Shown: positions 26,437 to 35,230 of the stretch, one piece after another
How the letters are laid out: each line of letters begins with the position of its first letter
Position numbering within the stretch: the stretch's first letter is position 1
DNA from: Sediminispirochaeta smaragdinae DSM 11293
Lineage (GTDB): Bacteria; Spirochaetota; Spirochaetia; DSM-16054; Sediminispirochaetaceae
Direction: 5' to 3'
Assembly: GCF_000143985.1 (NCBI RefSeq)
Contig: NC_014364.1
Span: forward strand, 434,001 to 498,000
DNA length: 64,000 nt
Translations under genes and position numbers: made by a program
Notes under the pieces: generated by a model
The model's database searches: none
The model's input: only the letters and a program-made list of their open reading frames with translations
What the model was told of the DNA's origin: nothing

Positions 26437-27189
26437 GTGAAAGATAATTCCTTTGCTGCGGGCCGGTCCCTGCTGAAAAGTCGGTGGCCCGAACTTTCCA
26501 CCATAAAAACCGCTAAAGCGAACGGTCTCCCTTCTCCTCCCCTTCAGGACCCGGCATCGCAGGGCGAGGGGCTGATCAGGCTTCCGATCATGCCGGGAGG
26601 TATGGCGAGCGAAATCACTCTTATCGAGGCAATGGCAGCACGCCAAAGTCGGCGTCATTTCCCCGGTGGGGAGCTTTCGCTTGATGAGCTTTCCTTCTTA
26701 CTTTGGGCGACCCAGGGAGTGCGAAAGGTTTCCTCCCAGTTTAGTCTCAGAAGCGTTCCCAGCGGAGGTGCCAGGCATCCCCTTGAAACCTATCTTTTTA
26801 TCAAAGCGGTTCATGGTCTTGATCCCGGATTGTATCGGTATCTTCCCCTTGATCACGCTCTCACCCTGCTCCGCAAGGCGAATGATCCTGATGGCGAGGA
26901 AAAAGAGCTTGATGAGGCGTTATTGAAGCATAATTTTGGTGCAGCCGTCACCTTTCTGTGGGCCGGAGCCCCGGAGCGTGGAGAATGGAGCTATGCCTTT
27001 GAAGCCCACAGATTGATGCTGATCGATGCCGGTCATGTGTGCCAGAATCTCTACCTCGCCTGCGAGGCCATTGGCTGCGGAACCTGTGCCGTGGGCGCCT
27101 ATGACCAGGAAAAGTGCGACCGCTTTCTCGGCCTTGATGGAAAAGAGCGCTTTCTTATGTATGCCGCTCCCGTGGGGAAACGTGCTTAA
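26437..27189 (+). CDS. SagB/ThcOx-type nitroreductase-fold dehydrogenase
   Basis: 250 residues from GTG 26437, with CAGGAG 7 nt upstream; in-frame starts further left overlap the hypothetical gene. The nitroreductase fold is recognised from EAMAARQSRRHF, LSLDELSFLLWATQGV, SVPSGGARHPLETYLF, a GLYRYLP block, FEAHRLMLIDAGHVCQNLYL and AIGCGTCAVGAYD. SagB-type enzymes are FMN-dependent. Those in thiazole/oxazole peptide clusters oxidise azolines, but no cyclodehydratase or precursor-peptide gene is near, so this one is probably a stand-alone oxidoreductase. Its substrate is unknown. Confidence 0.83.
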   Translation: MKDNSFAAGRSLLKSRWPELSTIKTAKANGLPSPPLQDPASQGEGLIRLPIMPGGMASEITLIEAMAARQSRRHFPGGELSLDELSFLLWATQGVRKVSSQFSLRSVPSGGARHPLETYLFIKAVHGLDPGLYRYLPLDHALTLLRKANDPDGEEKELDEALLKHNFGAAVTFLWAGAPERGEWSYAFEAHRLMLIDAGHVCQNLYLACEAIGCGTCAVGAYDQEKCDRFLGLDGKERFLMYAAPVGKRA

Positions 27190-27373
27190 GATGTTGCGGG
27201 GTCATTCTGTTTACGGCAACCTTAAAGGCAAAGCGCATGATTGTTTCGGTTGAAACCGTCGGACCGTATTTTTTTTGCATGATAAGCACGATTGTTTTGA
27301 GGGCATCTTCACTGAGAATGAGATAGATAAATCGATCCCGTTCTTCCGGGGTCATTGCTTCCCAGGTAACCAT
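27155..27373 (-). CDS. Small hypothetical protein
   Basis: 72 residues starting MVTWEAMTPEERDRFIYLIL, predicted to be helical, with EDALKTIVLIMQKKYGPTVS and a basic C-terminus. The composition looks coding and unlike a shadow frame. It overlaps the 3' end of the SagB-type gene by 35 bp on the other strand and lies head to head with the radical-SAM gene. No family is recognised. Confidence 0.45.
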   Translation of the reverse strand: MVTWEAMTPEERDRFIYLILSEDALKTIVLIMQKKYGPTVSTETIMRFAFKVAVNRMTPQHLKHVSPRERHT

Positions 27374-27433
27374 GAGTGCATCCTATGGAAAAAGCTATTG
27401 CATCTTAACACTAAACAGATGTATAGTATTTGT

Positions 27434-28717
27434 ATGAATACCGAAGCGAAGATCAAGATACTTGCCGATGCGGCCAAGTATGATGTTTCTTGTGCCTCCA
27501 GCGGAAGTACACGTTTAGGTCCCAAGGGTGGTATGGGGTCAACCCTATCTGCGGGAATCTGTCATTCCTGGAGTTCGGACGGCAGATGTATAAGTTTGCT
27601 GAAGGTCCTCTTTTCAAATGCCTGCCGTTACGACTGTTCCTACTGCGTGAATAGGGCTTCCGCCGGTGGTAGACGGGTTTCCTTTACCGTAGATGAGCTT
27701 ACGAACATTGCAATGGCCTTTTATCGAAGAAATTATATTGAAGGGCTTTTCCTTTCTTCCGGGATTTTTGCCGAACCCGATGTGGTGATGGAGCAGCTTT
27801 TACGGGTTGCCATAACATTGCGGAGCGAACACCGTTTCGGCGGATATATCCATATGAAGGCCATCCCCGGTGCTTCCCAAGAGCTTGTTGCCGCCGCCGG
27901 TCGTTGGGTCGACCGTATGAGCGTCAATATCGAACTTCCAAGCGAACGGTCTCTCAATCGTCTGGCACCCCAGAAAAAACGTCGGGATATCCTTGGCCCC
28001 ATGGGGTGGATGCGTACCGAAATCGACCACTACCGTGAAGGTATGGAAGAGTTTCGCCATTCCTCGTTTTTGAAAACAAAACCTGCCTCCTTCGTTCCCG
28101 CCGGACAGAGTACACAGCTCATTGTGGGGGCTAGCCCCGAGGCCGACGGCACCATTCTTTCCCTCGCCGACGGCCTCTATAAAAGCTACGGTATGAAACG
28201 GGTCTACTATTCGGCCTTTGTTCCAACAGTTTCCCGGGCCGAGGGGCCAGGCCTTGATCTGGGGACCCCGAATCGTCTCAAGGCTCGGGAACATCGCCTC
28301 TATCAGGCTGATTGGCTCATGCGCTTTTACGGTTTTGCCTTCGATGAGCTTGTGGGGGACCGTTCTGCATCTCTTGATCCCGAACTTGATCCGAAAAGTC
28401 ATTGGGCGATTGTACACCGCGACCATTTTCCGGTGGATCTCGAGCGTGCCGATTACGAAGTGCTTCTACGGGTTCCCGGAATCGGAGTGCGGTCTGCACA
28501 TCGTCTTGTGGTTGCAAGGCGCGAGGGCCCCCTGAATTTTGAGCTGGTGGCGCGTTTGGGTGTGGTCCTTTCCCGTGCCAAGTACTTTGTCACCTGCGGT
28601 GGTCGGTCCCTTGTTTCCGCAGACTATTCCGAAAAGGTACTTAGGATGAGATTGGGGGAAGGCCCCGATGCTTTCGGTCAGCTTTCTCTTTTTGATGCTA
28701 TCAGCGGAGAGTTGTGA
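27434..28717 (+). CDS. Radical SAM protein of the putative DNA modification/repair type (TIGR03916-like)
   Basis: 427 residues from ATG 27434, where the family sequence begins (KIKILADAAKYDVSCASSG). The radical SAM cluster motif is CRYDCSYC (FSNACRYDCSYCVNRASAGG). It is followed by GLFLSSGIFAEPD and IHMKAIPGAS as in a SAM TIM barrel. A C-terminal helix-hairpin-helix (LLRVPGIGVRSAHRLVVARR) implies DNA binding. The family is widespread, uncharacterised, and almost always paired with the gene type that follows here; the 4-bp overlap at 28714 fits this. The reaction on DNA is unknown. Confidence 0.88.
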   Translation: MNTEAKIKILADAAKYDVSCASSGSTRLGPKGGMGSTLSAGICHSWSSDGRCISLLKVLFSNACRYDCSYCVNRASAGGRRVSFTVDELTNIAMAFYRRNYIEGLFLSSGIFAEPDVVMEQLLRVAITLRSEHRFGGYIHMKAIPGASQELVAAAGRWVDRMSVNIELPSERSLNRLAPQKKRRDILGPMGWMRTEIDHYREGMEEFRHSSFLKTKPASFVPAGQSTQLIVGASPEADGTILSLADGLYKSYGMKRVYYSAFVPTVSRAEGPGLDLGTPNRLKAREHRLYQADWLMRFYGFAFDELVGDRSASLDPELDPKSHWAIVHRDHFPVDLERADYEVLLRVPGIGVRSAHRLVVARREGPLNFELVARLGVVLSRAKYFVTCGGRSLVSADYSEKVLRMRLGEGPDAFGQLSLFDAISGEL

Positions 28718-29511
28718 TGCCGCGATTGTCGTACGATGGTAGCTGGAAGGGCTTTCTCACGCTTCTTGCCAAAAGTGAGATAATGGAGCCTGAAGATTGT
28801 AAAGATTTAGCGATACATAGACAGGGCAGGAACGGGGATTTGTTTTCCGAGGCGGGGGATTTTGTTGCCACACTGGAAAGGGATGCGAGACGGATTCATG
28901 ATTGCCTCGGGAAAAAACTCGGTGCACGGGCTGCCTGGGTCATGAGTCGGGCTCAGGCAGCCGAGCGGGAAGATGTGGATCGGCTTTTATTGCTGCTTTG
29001 GCGCTTCCCCGATCGCTTGGACCGTGATGAGCGCCTGGGGCTCCGAGAATGGGCCGAACGGGTTGCTACCGAGTGCCATCGGTATCAGGGAATCCTGCGT
29101 TTTTTCCCTCTTGATGTCGGAATCATGTATGCGCCTCTTCGCCCCCGCTTTGCCGTTCTGCCCTTTCTTGCCACCTGGGCGGCCGAGCGATTTCCTCAAA
29201 CACCTCTGCTTTTTCATGACAGGGGGCGCGATCTTTTTCGCTGGACGGTTCCCGCTTCAAAGGTGGGCCCCGGAATCAAGGGAAGGGCTTCGGGTGAGGG
29301 GGCTTTTGATAAGGCCCGTCGGGTATTCGAGTTACTGCCTTCAAAACAGGAGCTTGAGGCCGTTCCCGCTAGAGGGGATTGTGTGCAGGAGTGTTGGAGC
29401 GGCTATGTACATGCTACGGCAATTAAGGAACGCCGCAACAGCAACCTGCAACGCTCCTTTTTGCCGAAGGTCTATCGTGAGTATCTTCCCGAATTACGGT
29501 TTGACTCATAG
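28714..29511 (+). CDS. Putative DNA metabolism protein paired with the radical SAM gene (TIGR03915-like, DUF4130)
   Basis: 265 residues starting MPRLSYDGSWKGFLTLLAKS, the characteristic YDGSxxGFL opening of the family. The C-terminal part resembles a uracil-DNA-glycosylase-like region (HDRGRDLFRWTVPAS, WSGYVHATAIKERRNSNLQR, YREYLPEL). It overlaps its radical SAM partner by 4 bp (ATGA). The pair is thought to act on DNA because of the partner's helix-hairpin-helix domain, but no activity has been established to my knowledge. GGAGAG precedes the start. Confidence 0.85.
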   Translation: MMPRLSYDGSWKGFLTLLAKSEIMEPEDCKDLAIHRQGRNGDLFSEAGDFVATLERDARRIHDCLGKKLGARAAWVMSRAQAAEREDVDRLLLLLWRFPDRLDRDERLGLREWAERVATECHRYQGILRFFPLDVGIMYAPLRPRFAVLPFLATWAAERFPQTPLLFHDRGRDLFRWTVPASKVGPGIKGRASGEGAFDKARRVFELLPSKQELEAVPARGDCVQECWSGYVHATAIKERRNSNLQRSFLPKVYREYLPELRFDS

Positions 29512-29522
29512 AGCATTTCTAC

Positions 29523-29590
29523 TGTTACGAATATACGAATATTAGTAGCATTTGGTTCCTAATGCATGCTTATCACCAGGATTCGTAACA
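29523..29590. repeat. 10-bp inverted repeat between convergent genes
   Basis: TGTTACGAAT (29523-29532) and ATTCGTAACA (29581-29590) can form a stem enclosing 48 nt with inner AGCAT/ATGCT pairing. It lies between the convergent DNA-metabolism and serine-dehydratase genes, where a terminator is expected. There is no T-run, so it is either a weak bidirectional terminator or another structure. Confidence 0.45.
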
Positions 29591-29604
29591 CTACGCTTTG
29601 CTTC

Positions 29605-30882
29605 CTATACACCCGGCGGGATCTCTTGCTGGTCATGCTGAGGAGTACCGTGTTTTGCAAGAGCTTCCAGTTCGTCCCGATTGTAAAAGATGGAAAGTCC
29701 GCCGGAGGAGGTTTCCCGATAACGGCTGGATAGGTCTTTCCCGGTCTGAGCCATGGTGTCGACTACCTCGTCGAAACTGATCATATGCTTTCCGTCAGAA
29801 AGAGTTGCAAAGGTCCCGGCATCGACCGCCCTGGTTGCGGCTACCGCATTTCTCTCGATGCAAGGAACCTGAACCAAGCCTCCCACCGGATCACAGGTAA
29901 GGCCGAGATGGTGCTCAAGTCCCATTTCGGCTGCGTACTCAACCTGACTGGGGGTGCCGCCCAGCAACTGAGCCGCCGCTGCAGCAGCCATGGCACAGGC
30001 CGTACCCACTTCCCCTTGGCAGCCGACCTCGGCTCCACTGATGGAACCATTGTGCTTGACAAGGTTGCCGATCAGGCCTGCTGTCGCAAGGGCCCTTCTG
30101 ATCCGCTTATCGGTAAACTCAAAATCTTCCTGAAGTACCTTCAGCACCGCAGGGAGGACACCGCAGGATCCGCAGGTGGGAGCGGTGACAACAATGCCTC
30201 CTGATGCGTTTTCTTCGGAAACCGCCAGGGCATAGGCAAAGAGTTTACTAATCTGCCTGATCATACCGTAGGCATGCCTGCTTTTCATGAAATAGCTTGA
30301 AGCCTTTCTCGCAAGATTCAGAGAACCGGGAAGTCGTCCCTCGTTTTCAATACCCCGGGCGATGGTCTCTTTCATCGTGGTCCACACATCGCTCAAGAAT
30401 TGATCAAAGTCGGTATCTTCATGCTCATAGACATATTCCCACAGCTGTCGTCCCTCACGTTCCGCCCAGGGGAGAATTGAACGCATGGTGAGGTATGGGT
30501 AGGGATCGGTCCTTTGCTCGTTTGCCTGAACCTGCTCGTCTTCGTACAGGAGAGCCCCTCCCCCGATGCTGTAGACTATTTCCTCTGCTATAAGCGCTCC
30601 ATCGGTATCAATGGCCTCAAATCTAAGCGCGTTCGGATGACGGGGCAGCAGCTCGTTCGGTTTCCAAATTAATGTTGTTGTATCGTCGCCTAGAACATCG
30701 AGGATCGCTCGGTCGGTCAGGTGCCCCTTGCCGGTTGCCGCAAGACTACCGAAAAGCGTGACCCTGTAACGGGGAGCACTCGGATAACGGCCTAAAAAGT
30801 TCTCGGCCGCACGATGGGGCGCCATAGTATGGCTGCTCGACGGACCGATACCGATCCTGTAGAGCTCCCGCAATGATTTCAT
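29605..30882 (-). CDS. sdaA: L-serine ammonia-lyase, iron-sulfur dependent, single chain
   Basis: 425 residues. The N-terminal beta-domain begins with IGPSSSHTMAPHRAAENFL and the alpha-domain holds the [4Fe-4S] ligands and catalytic region: TAPTCGSCGVLP, GAEVGCQGEVGTACAMAAAA, LTCDPVGGLVQVPCIERNAV. It converts L-serine to pyruvate and ammonia. The linker region is long compared with E. coli SdaA (454 residues), but all key cysteines are present. It is last in a leftward operon with a PHP phosphatase (2-bp gap) and a nitroreductase. Confidence 0.95.
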   Translation of the reverse strand: MKSLRELYRIGIGPSSSHTMAPHRAAENFLGRYPSAPRYRVTLFGSLAATGKGHLTDRAILDVLGDDTTTLIWKPNELLPRHPNALRFEAIDTDGALIAEEIVYSIGGGALLYEDEQVQANEQRTDPYPYLTMRSILPWAEREGRQLWEYVYEHEDTDFDQFLSDVWTTMKETIARGIENEGRLPGSLNLARKASSYFMKSRHAYGMIRQISKLFAYALAVSEENASGGIVVTAPTCGSCGVLPAVLKVLQEDFEFTDKRIRRALATAGLIGNLVKHNGSISGAEVGCQGEVGTACAMAAAAAAQLLGGTPSQVEYAAEMGLEHHLGLTCDPVGGLVQVPCIERNAVAATRAVDAGTFATLSDGKHMISFDEVVDTMAQTGKDLSSRYRETSSGGLSIFYNRDELEALAKHGTPQHDQQEIPPGV

Positions 30883-30884
30883 TT

Positions 30885-31736
30885 TTATACCTCTTCAAGA
30901 GGGACTTTTTGCCATCGTCCTTGTATGAGCATGCGGACCGTTTTATATCCTGCAGCGGTGAGCATGGACCTACAGGTAGGGAAGGCATAGTCCAGCCATT
31001 CGGGACGATGGGCATCGGAATTGATGAGCATAGGAATCCCGCGTTCTCTACAGCCTTCAAGGATCCATTGAGAAGGGTAGGGATCTTCCCTATAGCCGCG
31101 ACTGAGGGCCCCTGTATTCATCTCAAGCGGAATTCCCTTATCGGCGATCGCATCCAATGCCTTGCTTACCACATCCTTATACCATGACGCCTCTTCGTCG
31201 AAGAAGGGGGTTTTCACATTGTGCTTTTTCACCAGATCGAAGTGGGCAAGAAAGTCGAAACCGCCGTCCTGGACAAGAAGAATCACCGCACGGTAGTAGG
31301 CCCTGATCATCGCTTCCACGTCGCCTGAAAAGCTTACGTCAATGAGGTGGTGCAGCTCCGCTTCACTTCCGTCCACCGAATAACAAAGGCCATCCTTGGG
31401 ATCTTGGAGCATATGAACGGCTCCTATCAGATAATCCATACCGAGAGAGCCGATCCATGAGCTGGCAGGGGTTGTCACCCCTTCAATAAAATCTACTTCA
31501 AGGCCAAGGTAGATTTCCAGCTTATCCTCATAAAGGTCTCGAAGGGTACGAACATCGGAAATATATCCGACGATTCCCTTTTCGGTCATGGTCCAGTCGT
31601 TGGGAAAAGGTAGCGGGGCATGACCGGAAAAGCCGAGGGCCTCAAACCCCTTTGCTATCGCAGTTTCAACATAGTCACCCAAGGTCCCCTTTCCGTCACA
31701 CCAAAGCGAATGTGTATGATAATTTGCCAATCGCAT
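30885..31736 (-). CDS. PHP-domain histidinol-phosphatase family protein
   Basis: 283 residues of the HisK/HisJ type. Metal ligands are seen in NYHTHSLWCDGKG (HxH), GFSGHAPLPF (His), YLGLEVDFIEG (Glu), IGAVHMLQD (His), LAHFDLVKK (His) and LINSDAHRPE (Asp-x-His). These fit a trinuclear PHP phosphoesterase. Histidinol phosphate is the family's best-known substrate, but no other his genes are nearby, so a different phosphate ester is possible. It lies between the nitroreductase and sdaA genes in one operon. Confidence 0.88.
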   Translation of the reverse strand: MRLANYHTHSLWCDGKGTLGDYVETAIAKGFEALGFSGHAPLPFPNDWTMTEKGIVGYISDVRTLRDLYEDKLEIYLGLEVDFIEGVTTPASSWIGSLGMDYLIGAVHMLQDPKDGLCYSVDGSEAELHHLIDVSFSGDVEAMIRAYYRAVILLVQDGGFDFLAHFDLVKKHNVKTPFFDEEASWYKDVVSKALDAIADKGIPLEMNTGALSRGYREDPYPSQWILEGCRERGIPMLINSDAHRPEWLDYAFPTCRSMLTAAGYKTVRMLIQGRWQKVPLEEV

Positions 31737-31747
31737 ATGCTTCGTTT

Positions 31748-32329
31748 CTATCCTATAGTGATATCGTCAATCCGACGTTTGGGAACGTGATGCACATCTT
31801 CATTGTCCCTCCAGTAGCGTATCTCGCCGTCATTTCCTACATCCTCAAGTACCACCTGTTCGACAGGCTTGCCGAGTGCGACAACCAGAAGAATGTCGAA
31901 ACGATTCTGATCTAGTTCAAGTACAGCGGCAAGTTCCTTTTTTCTGATTGATGCTATCATGCAACCGCCGAGACCACGGGCAGTTGCGCCAAGAAGAATG
32001 GACCAGGCAGCGATGCCGTGATCGACTCCGGCACTCTGAGATATCTCTTTATCCAGAAGAATAGTGACATATGCGGTGGGCCGTTCCGATTCGATTGGCC
32101 CTTCCCAATCTATCAGATATCCGGCCCAGGCCAGGGTTGGGTATATGCGTTCGTTGAGGCCCTTATCCACAGAAACGTGGAATTTCAACGGTTGACGGTT
32201 GGCGCCGCTCGGACTTTTACGAGCAAGGTCAATCAGCTGAAGCACCGTAGCCTTCTCAATTGCATGAGTACCATCGAAACGGCGAAAGCTGCGACTTTTC
32301 GCAATTAATTGGTCGATATCCACAATCAC
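31748..32329 (-). CDS. Nitroreductase-family protein
   Basis: 193 residues. The FMN-binding N-terminal motif is AKSRSFRRFDGTHAIEKATV and the next is IDLARKSPSGANRQPLKFHV. The central WAGYLIDWEGPI and DHGIAAWSILLGATARGLGG segments and the LVVALGKPVEQVVLED end are typical. It probably reduces a small substrate with NAD(P)H. It is the first gene of the leftward operon and diverges from the MoxR gene. Confidence 0.9.
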   Translation of the reverse strand: MIVDIDQLIAKSRSFRRFDGTHAIEKATVLQLIDLARKSPSGANRQPLKFHVSVDKGLNERIYPTLAWAGYLIDWEGPIESERPTAYVTILLDKEISQSAGVDHGIAAWSILLGATARGLGGCMIASIRKKELAAVLELDQNRFDILLVVALGKPVEQVVLEDVGNDGEIRYWRDNEDVHHVPKRRIDDITIG

Positions 32330-32442
32330 TTCCTCCCCGATCTTTATACGTAACTCTTACTCTGATCATACCGTTTTTTAGGGGAGATTGAAAGGGCGAT
32401 TGTTCAATGAGGCTTTCCGACGTGTTGCCTTGAGGCCCTGTG

Positions 32443-33441
32443 ATGTACTATAACAGAGCGATGATGGCCCAAGAATTGGAAAACCGCGTACAAAAATCTT
32501 CCGAGGAGTTGCAAAAGCTCAGGGAAGAGATAGGAAAACGGATTATCGGTCAATCGGAAATGGTTGATGGTATATTAATGGCCCTCATGGCCGGAGGCCA
32601 TGTTCTGCTTGAGGGTGTTCCCGGTTTAGCCAAAACCCTCGCGGTGAGAACCGTTGCCGAAGTTTTCGACGCCGGTTTTAAGCGCCTTCAATTTACCCCC
32701 GACCTCCTCCCTGCTGATTTGATCGGTACCTTAACCTATCGTCAGAATTCAGGAGAATTTGTGCCTCGTAAGGGGCCCATATTTACCAACATTGTTCTTG
32801 CCGATGAAATCAATCGTGCACCGGCTAAGGTTCAATCTGCCTTGCTTGAGGCTATGGAAGAGCGGCAGGTTACCATTGGCGATACCTCGCATCCCTTGCC
32901 CGATCCTTTTTTTGTTTTGGCGACGCAGAACCCGATAGAGCAGGAGGGAACCTATCCGCTACCGGAGGCCCAGCTCGACCGCTTCGTTATGAAGCTGCTG
33001 CTCGACTATCCCACAGAGCATGAGGAGCTTGAAATCCTTAGAAGAATGGGCAAACAGCAAGAGCTTCCGGTCCGGCCTATTCTGCGTCCCGAACACTTGC
33101 TTGCCCTCAGGCAAACCGCCGAAGCGGTGATGGTCGATGAGCGGATCGAAGAGTATATCGTCTCTCTTGTCGCCGCAAGCAGAATGAAAGACAGCAATCC
33201 GAGAAGCCATAGCCGGTTTATCGATTTTGGTGCTTCGCCGCGAGGTACCCTTGCTCTCTATCGGTGCAGCAAAATTTCGGCTCTCTTTGAGGGACGGACC
33301 TTTGTTATTCCCGACGATGTGAAATCCGTTGCCTATCCGATTCTGCGTCATCGACTGGTTCTCTCTTATGAAGCAGAGGCTGAGGAGATGCGGGCCGATG
33401 ATGTAATACGGCTTTTGCTCAAATATGTTCCCGTTCCCTGA
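32443..33441 (+). CDS. moxR: MoxR-family AAA ATPase
   Basis: 332 residues from ATG 32443 (GAGG 7 nt upstream; GTG 32440 and ATG 32461 are alternatives). The MoxR signature is complete: GQSEMVDGILMALMAGGHVL, Walker A EGVPGLAKTLAVR, Walker B IVLADEINRAPAKVQ, sensor LATQNPIEQEGTYPLPEAQL and DRF. These ATPases act as chaperones for von Willebrand factor A proteins, which are encoded just downstream. It opens an operon of eight genes with mostly overlapping ends. Confidence 0.95.
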   Translation: MYYNRAMMAQELENRVQKSSEELQKLREEIGKRIIGQSEMVDGILMALMAGGHVLLEGVPGLAKTLAVRTVAEVFDAGFKRLQFTPDLLPADLIGTLTYRQNSGEFVPRKGPIFTNIVLADEINRAPAKVQSALLEAMEERQVTIGDTSHPLPDPFFVLATQNPIEQEGTYPLPEAQLDRFVMKLLLDYPTEHEELEILRRMGKQQELPVRPILRPEHLLALRQTAEAVMVDERIEEYIVSLVAASRMKDSNPRSHSRFIDFGASPRGTLALYRCSKISALFEGRTFVIPDDVKSVAYPILRHRLVLSYEAEAEEMRADDVIRLLLKYVPVP

Positions 33442-33446
33442 TCGTC

Positions 33447-34319
33447 ATGGATAGTCTCGAGCTTTTTGCACGAATAAAGAACCTTCCTCTTGTCTCTTCC
33501 CGACTCGTCGAGGGGGTCTTGTCGGGCAATTACCGGTCGCTGTTCAAGGGACCGGGGCTTGAATTTGACGAGGTTCGGGAATATGCCGAGGGGGATGATT
33601 CTCGTTTTATCGATTGGAATGTTTCGTCACGAATGGGGCAGCCCTACGTTAAAACATTTCGGGAAGAGCGGGAGATGGCACTTTTTCTTGTCATTGATGT
33701 TTCCGCGTCTTTAGGTTTTGGTAACGGAAAATTGAGCAAGCAGGAGACGGTTGCAACCCTTGCCGCTTTGCTCGCCTTTAGTGCGGTTCATAATAACGAC
33801 CGAGTTGGCGCGGCCTTTTTTTCCGACCGAATAGAAAAATGGGTCCCTCCCCGAAAGGGTCGCAACCAGATTTTCCGTCTTGCCGGCGATATCATGGAAG
33901 TGGAACCCAAAGGGAAAGGATCTGACCTCGCCCTTGCTCTCAGAGGGGTTCATGAGTCTGTAAAACGGCGGGGAATCTGCGTCATCATCAGTGATTTTCG
34001 AACTGCGCCCTGCTGGCGGGAGATGAGCCTTGTAGCCAAGCGTCACGACGTTATTGCGATCCGCATTGAAGATCCCAGCGACAAGGATTTTCCCGTACCC
34101 GGCTTTGCGCAACTTCGTGATCCCGAAACGGATGGAGTTTTACCCGCTTTCGGGGCATCGTCACGCTTCCGCCGGGAGTATCGGGAGTTCTGGGAAACAC
34201 ATCGCATCTATTGGGACCGGGAATGCCGGAGACGGGGAATCTCAACCCTTACGGTTTCGACCGAGGATGATCCCATTGAGAGCTTATTCACGTTTTTCCG
34301 GCGGAGGAGACGGCGGTGA
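33447..34319 (+). CDS. DUF58 protein of the Bat operon
   Basis: 290 residues with the DUF58 signature GLEFDEVREYAEGDDSRFID followed by WNVSSR. A vWA-like fold carries the metal-binding MIDAS-type sequence VIDVSASLGFGN and the VCVIISDFR-type strand. Such proteins are standard partners of MoxR and BatA. There is no signal peptide, so it is cytosolic or membrane-associated from the inside. It starts 5 bp after moxR and overlaps the next gene by 4 bp (GTGA). Confidence 0.93.
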   Translation: MDSLELFARIKNLPLVSSRLVEGVLSGNYRSLFKGPGLEFDEVREYAEGDDSRFIDWNVSSRMGQPYVKTFREEREMALFLVIDVSASLGFGNGKLSKQETVATLAALLAFSAVHNNDRVGAAFFSDRIEKWVPPRKGRNQIFRLAGDIMEVEPKGKGSDLALALRGVHESVKRRGICVIISDFRTAPCWREMSLVAKRHDVIAIRIEDPSDKDFPVPGFAQLRDPETDGVLPAFGASSRFRREYREFWETHRIYWDRECRRRGISTLTVSTEDDPIESLFTFFRRRRRR

Positions 34320-35230
34320 AGCGATTATTACTTGTGCTGTTTCTTGCTCCGATGTTACTCCCGGCCCAAGAGATTACGGAGCAGCCTCTGATCGTCAGCC
34401 GACAGCTCTTCCTCCCTGCCGAATACTATGTAGGCGACAGTGTCGAGCTTCGTCTCACCCTGGAAGGGGTTGATCCCGATTCATTGGAAATTCCTTCGAC
34501 CCTTCCCGATGTACCGTGGATCGAGATACGGGATATTTCCATTGAAAGAGATTCCGTTGGCTCCGAACTTACCATTCATTTTACCACCTATATGCCTGGT
34601 ACTAGAACCCTCCCCTCCATTGTCTTTGGGGAAGGGAAGGTTCTTGAGGGGGTAAAGATTCATGCTTCATCGATTCTGGATGACACAAATGCCCCCTTTT
34701 CTCCTGCGCGTGGTCAACTTTTACTACCGGGGACCTCCGTCGGCTTGATTTTGTTTGGGCTGCTTATCTTCCTCGGACCTGTTCTTACCTTGCTTTTGGC
34801 AGGGAAAGGCAGGAGATTCTTTCGTGGTATCATGGAACGACACCGGGGCCGCCGACCTGCTCGTATCTTTTACAGACGATTGAGGGAGCTGGAAGATAAC
34901 TTCGATAAAATCGCCGGACGTGATTTCTATTTTACCATGACCGGGATCCTTCGTTCCTATCTTACCCAACGTACCGGAGAGGATTTCCTTTCTGCTACCA
35001 GCAGAGAGTTCGGCTTTTTGTGCGATCGCTTTTTTGATGATCAGGCTCTTGTTGCTGCTTTGGCGGAAATGGACCACATATCCGACGGCGTAAAATTTGG
35101 TGGAGAACGGGTACACACCGATCGTAAGCGCCACGATCTTGCACTGCTGAAAGATGTGGCATCCTATGTGGAACGTCGTGCCGAGGGCCATCGGTCTTCG
35201 AACCGACGTAAGGGACGGGGAAGCGTATGA
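34316..35230 (+). CDS. Membrane-anchored Bat-operon protein, BatD/DUF4381-like
   Basis: 304 residues from GTG 34316 (GGAGGA upstream; 4-bp overlap). A signal peptide (MKRLLLVLFLAPMLLPAQ) is followed by a beta-sandwich of the BatD type (YVGDSVELRLTLEGVDPDSL and PGTRTLPSIVFGEGKVLEG), one membrane segment at about 140-162 and a helical cytosolic tail (RIFYRRLRELEDNFDKIAGR, ILRSYLTQRTGEDFLSATSR). It sits where a DUF4381 gene is found in other Bat operons. It may hold the vWA partners at the membrane. Confidence 0.75.
   Translation: MKRLLLVLFLAPMLLPAQEITEQPLIVSRQLFLPAEYYVGDSVELRLTLEGVDPDSLEIPSTLPDVPWIEIRDISIERDSVGSELTIHFTTYMPGTRTLPSIVFGEGKVLEGVKIHASSILDDTNAPFSPARGQLLLPGTSVGLILFGLLIFLGPVLTLLLAGKGRRFFRGIMERHRGRRPARIFYRRLRELEDNFDKIAGRDFYFTMTGILRSYLTQRTGEDFLSATSREFGFLCDRFFDDQALVAALAEMDHISDGVKFGGERVHTDRKRHDLALLKDVASYVERRAEGHRSSNRRKGRGSV

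Noticed and set aside
26090-27189. RiPP (thiazole/oxazole peptide) cluster around the SagB-type gene.
   Set aside because: No cyclodehydratase, protease or precursor-like peptide is nearby; the small upstream protein lacks a Cys/Ser/Thr-rich core.
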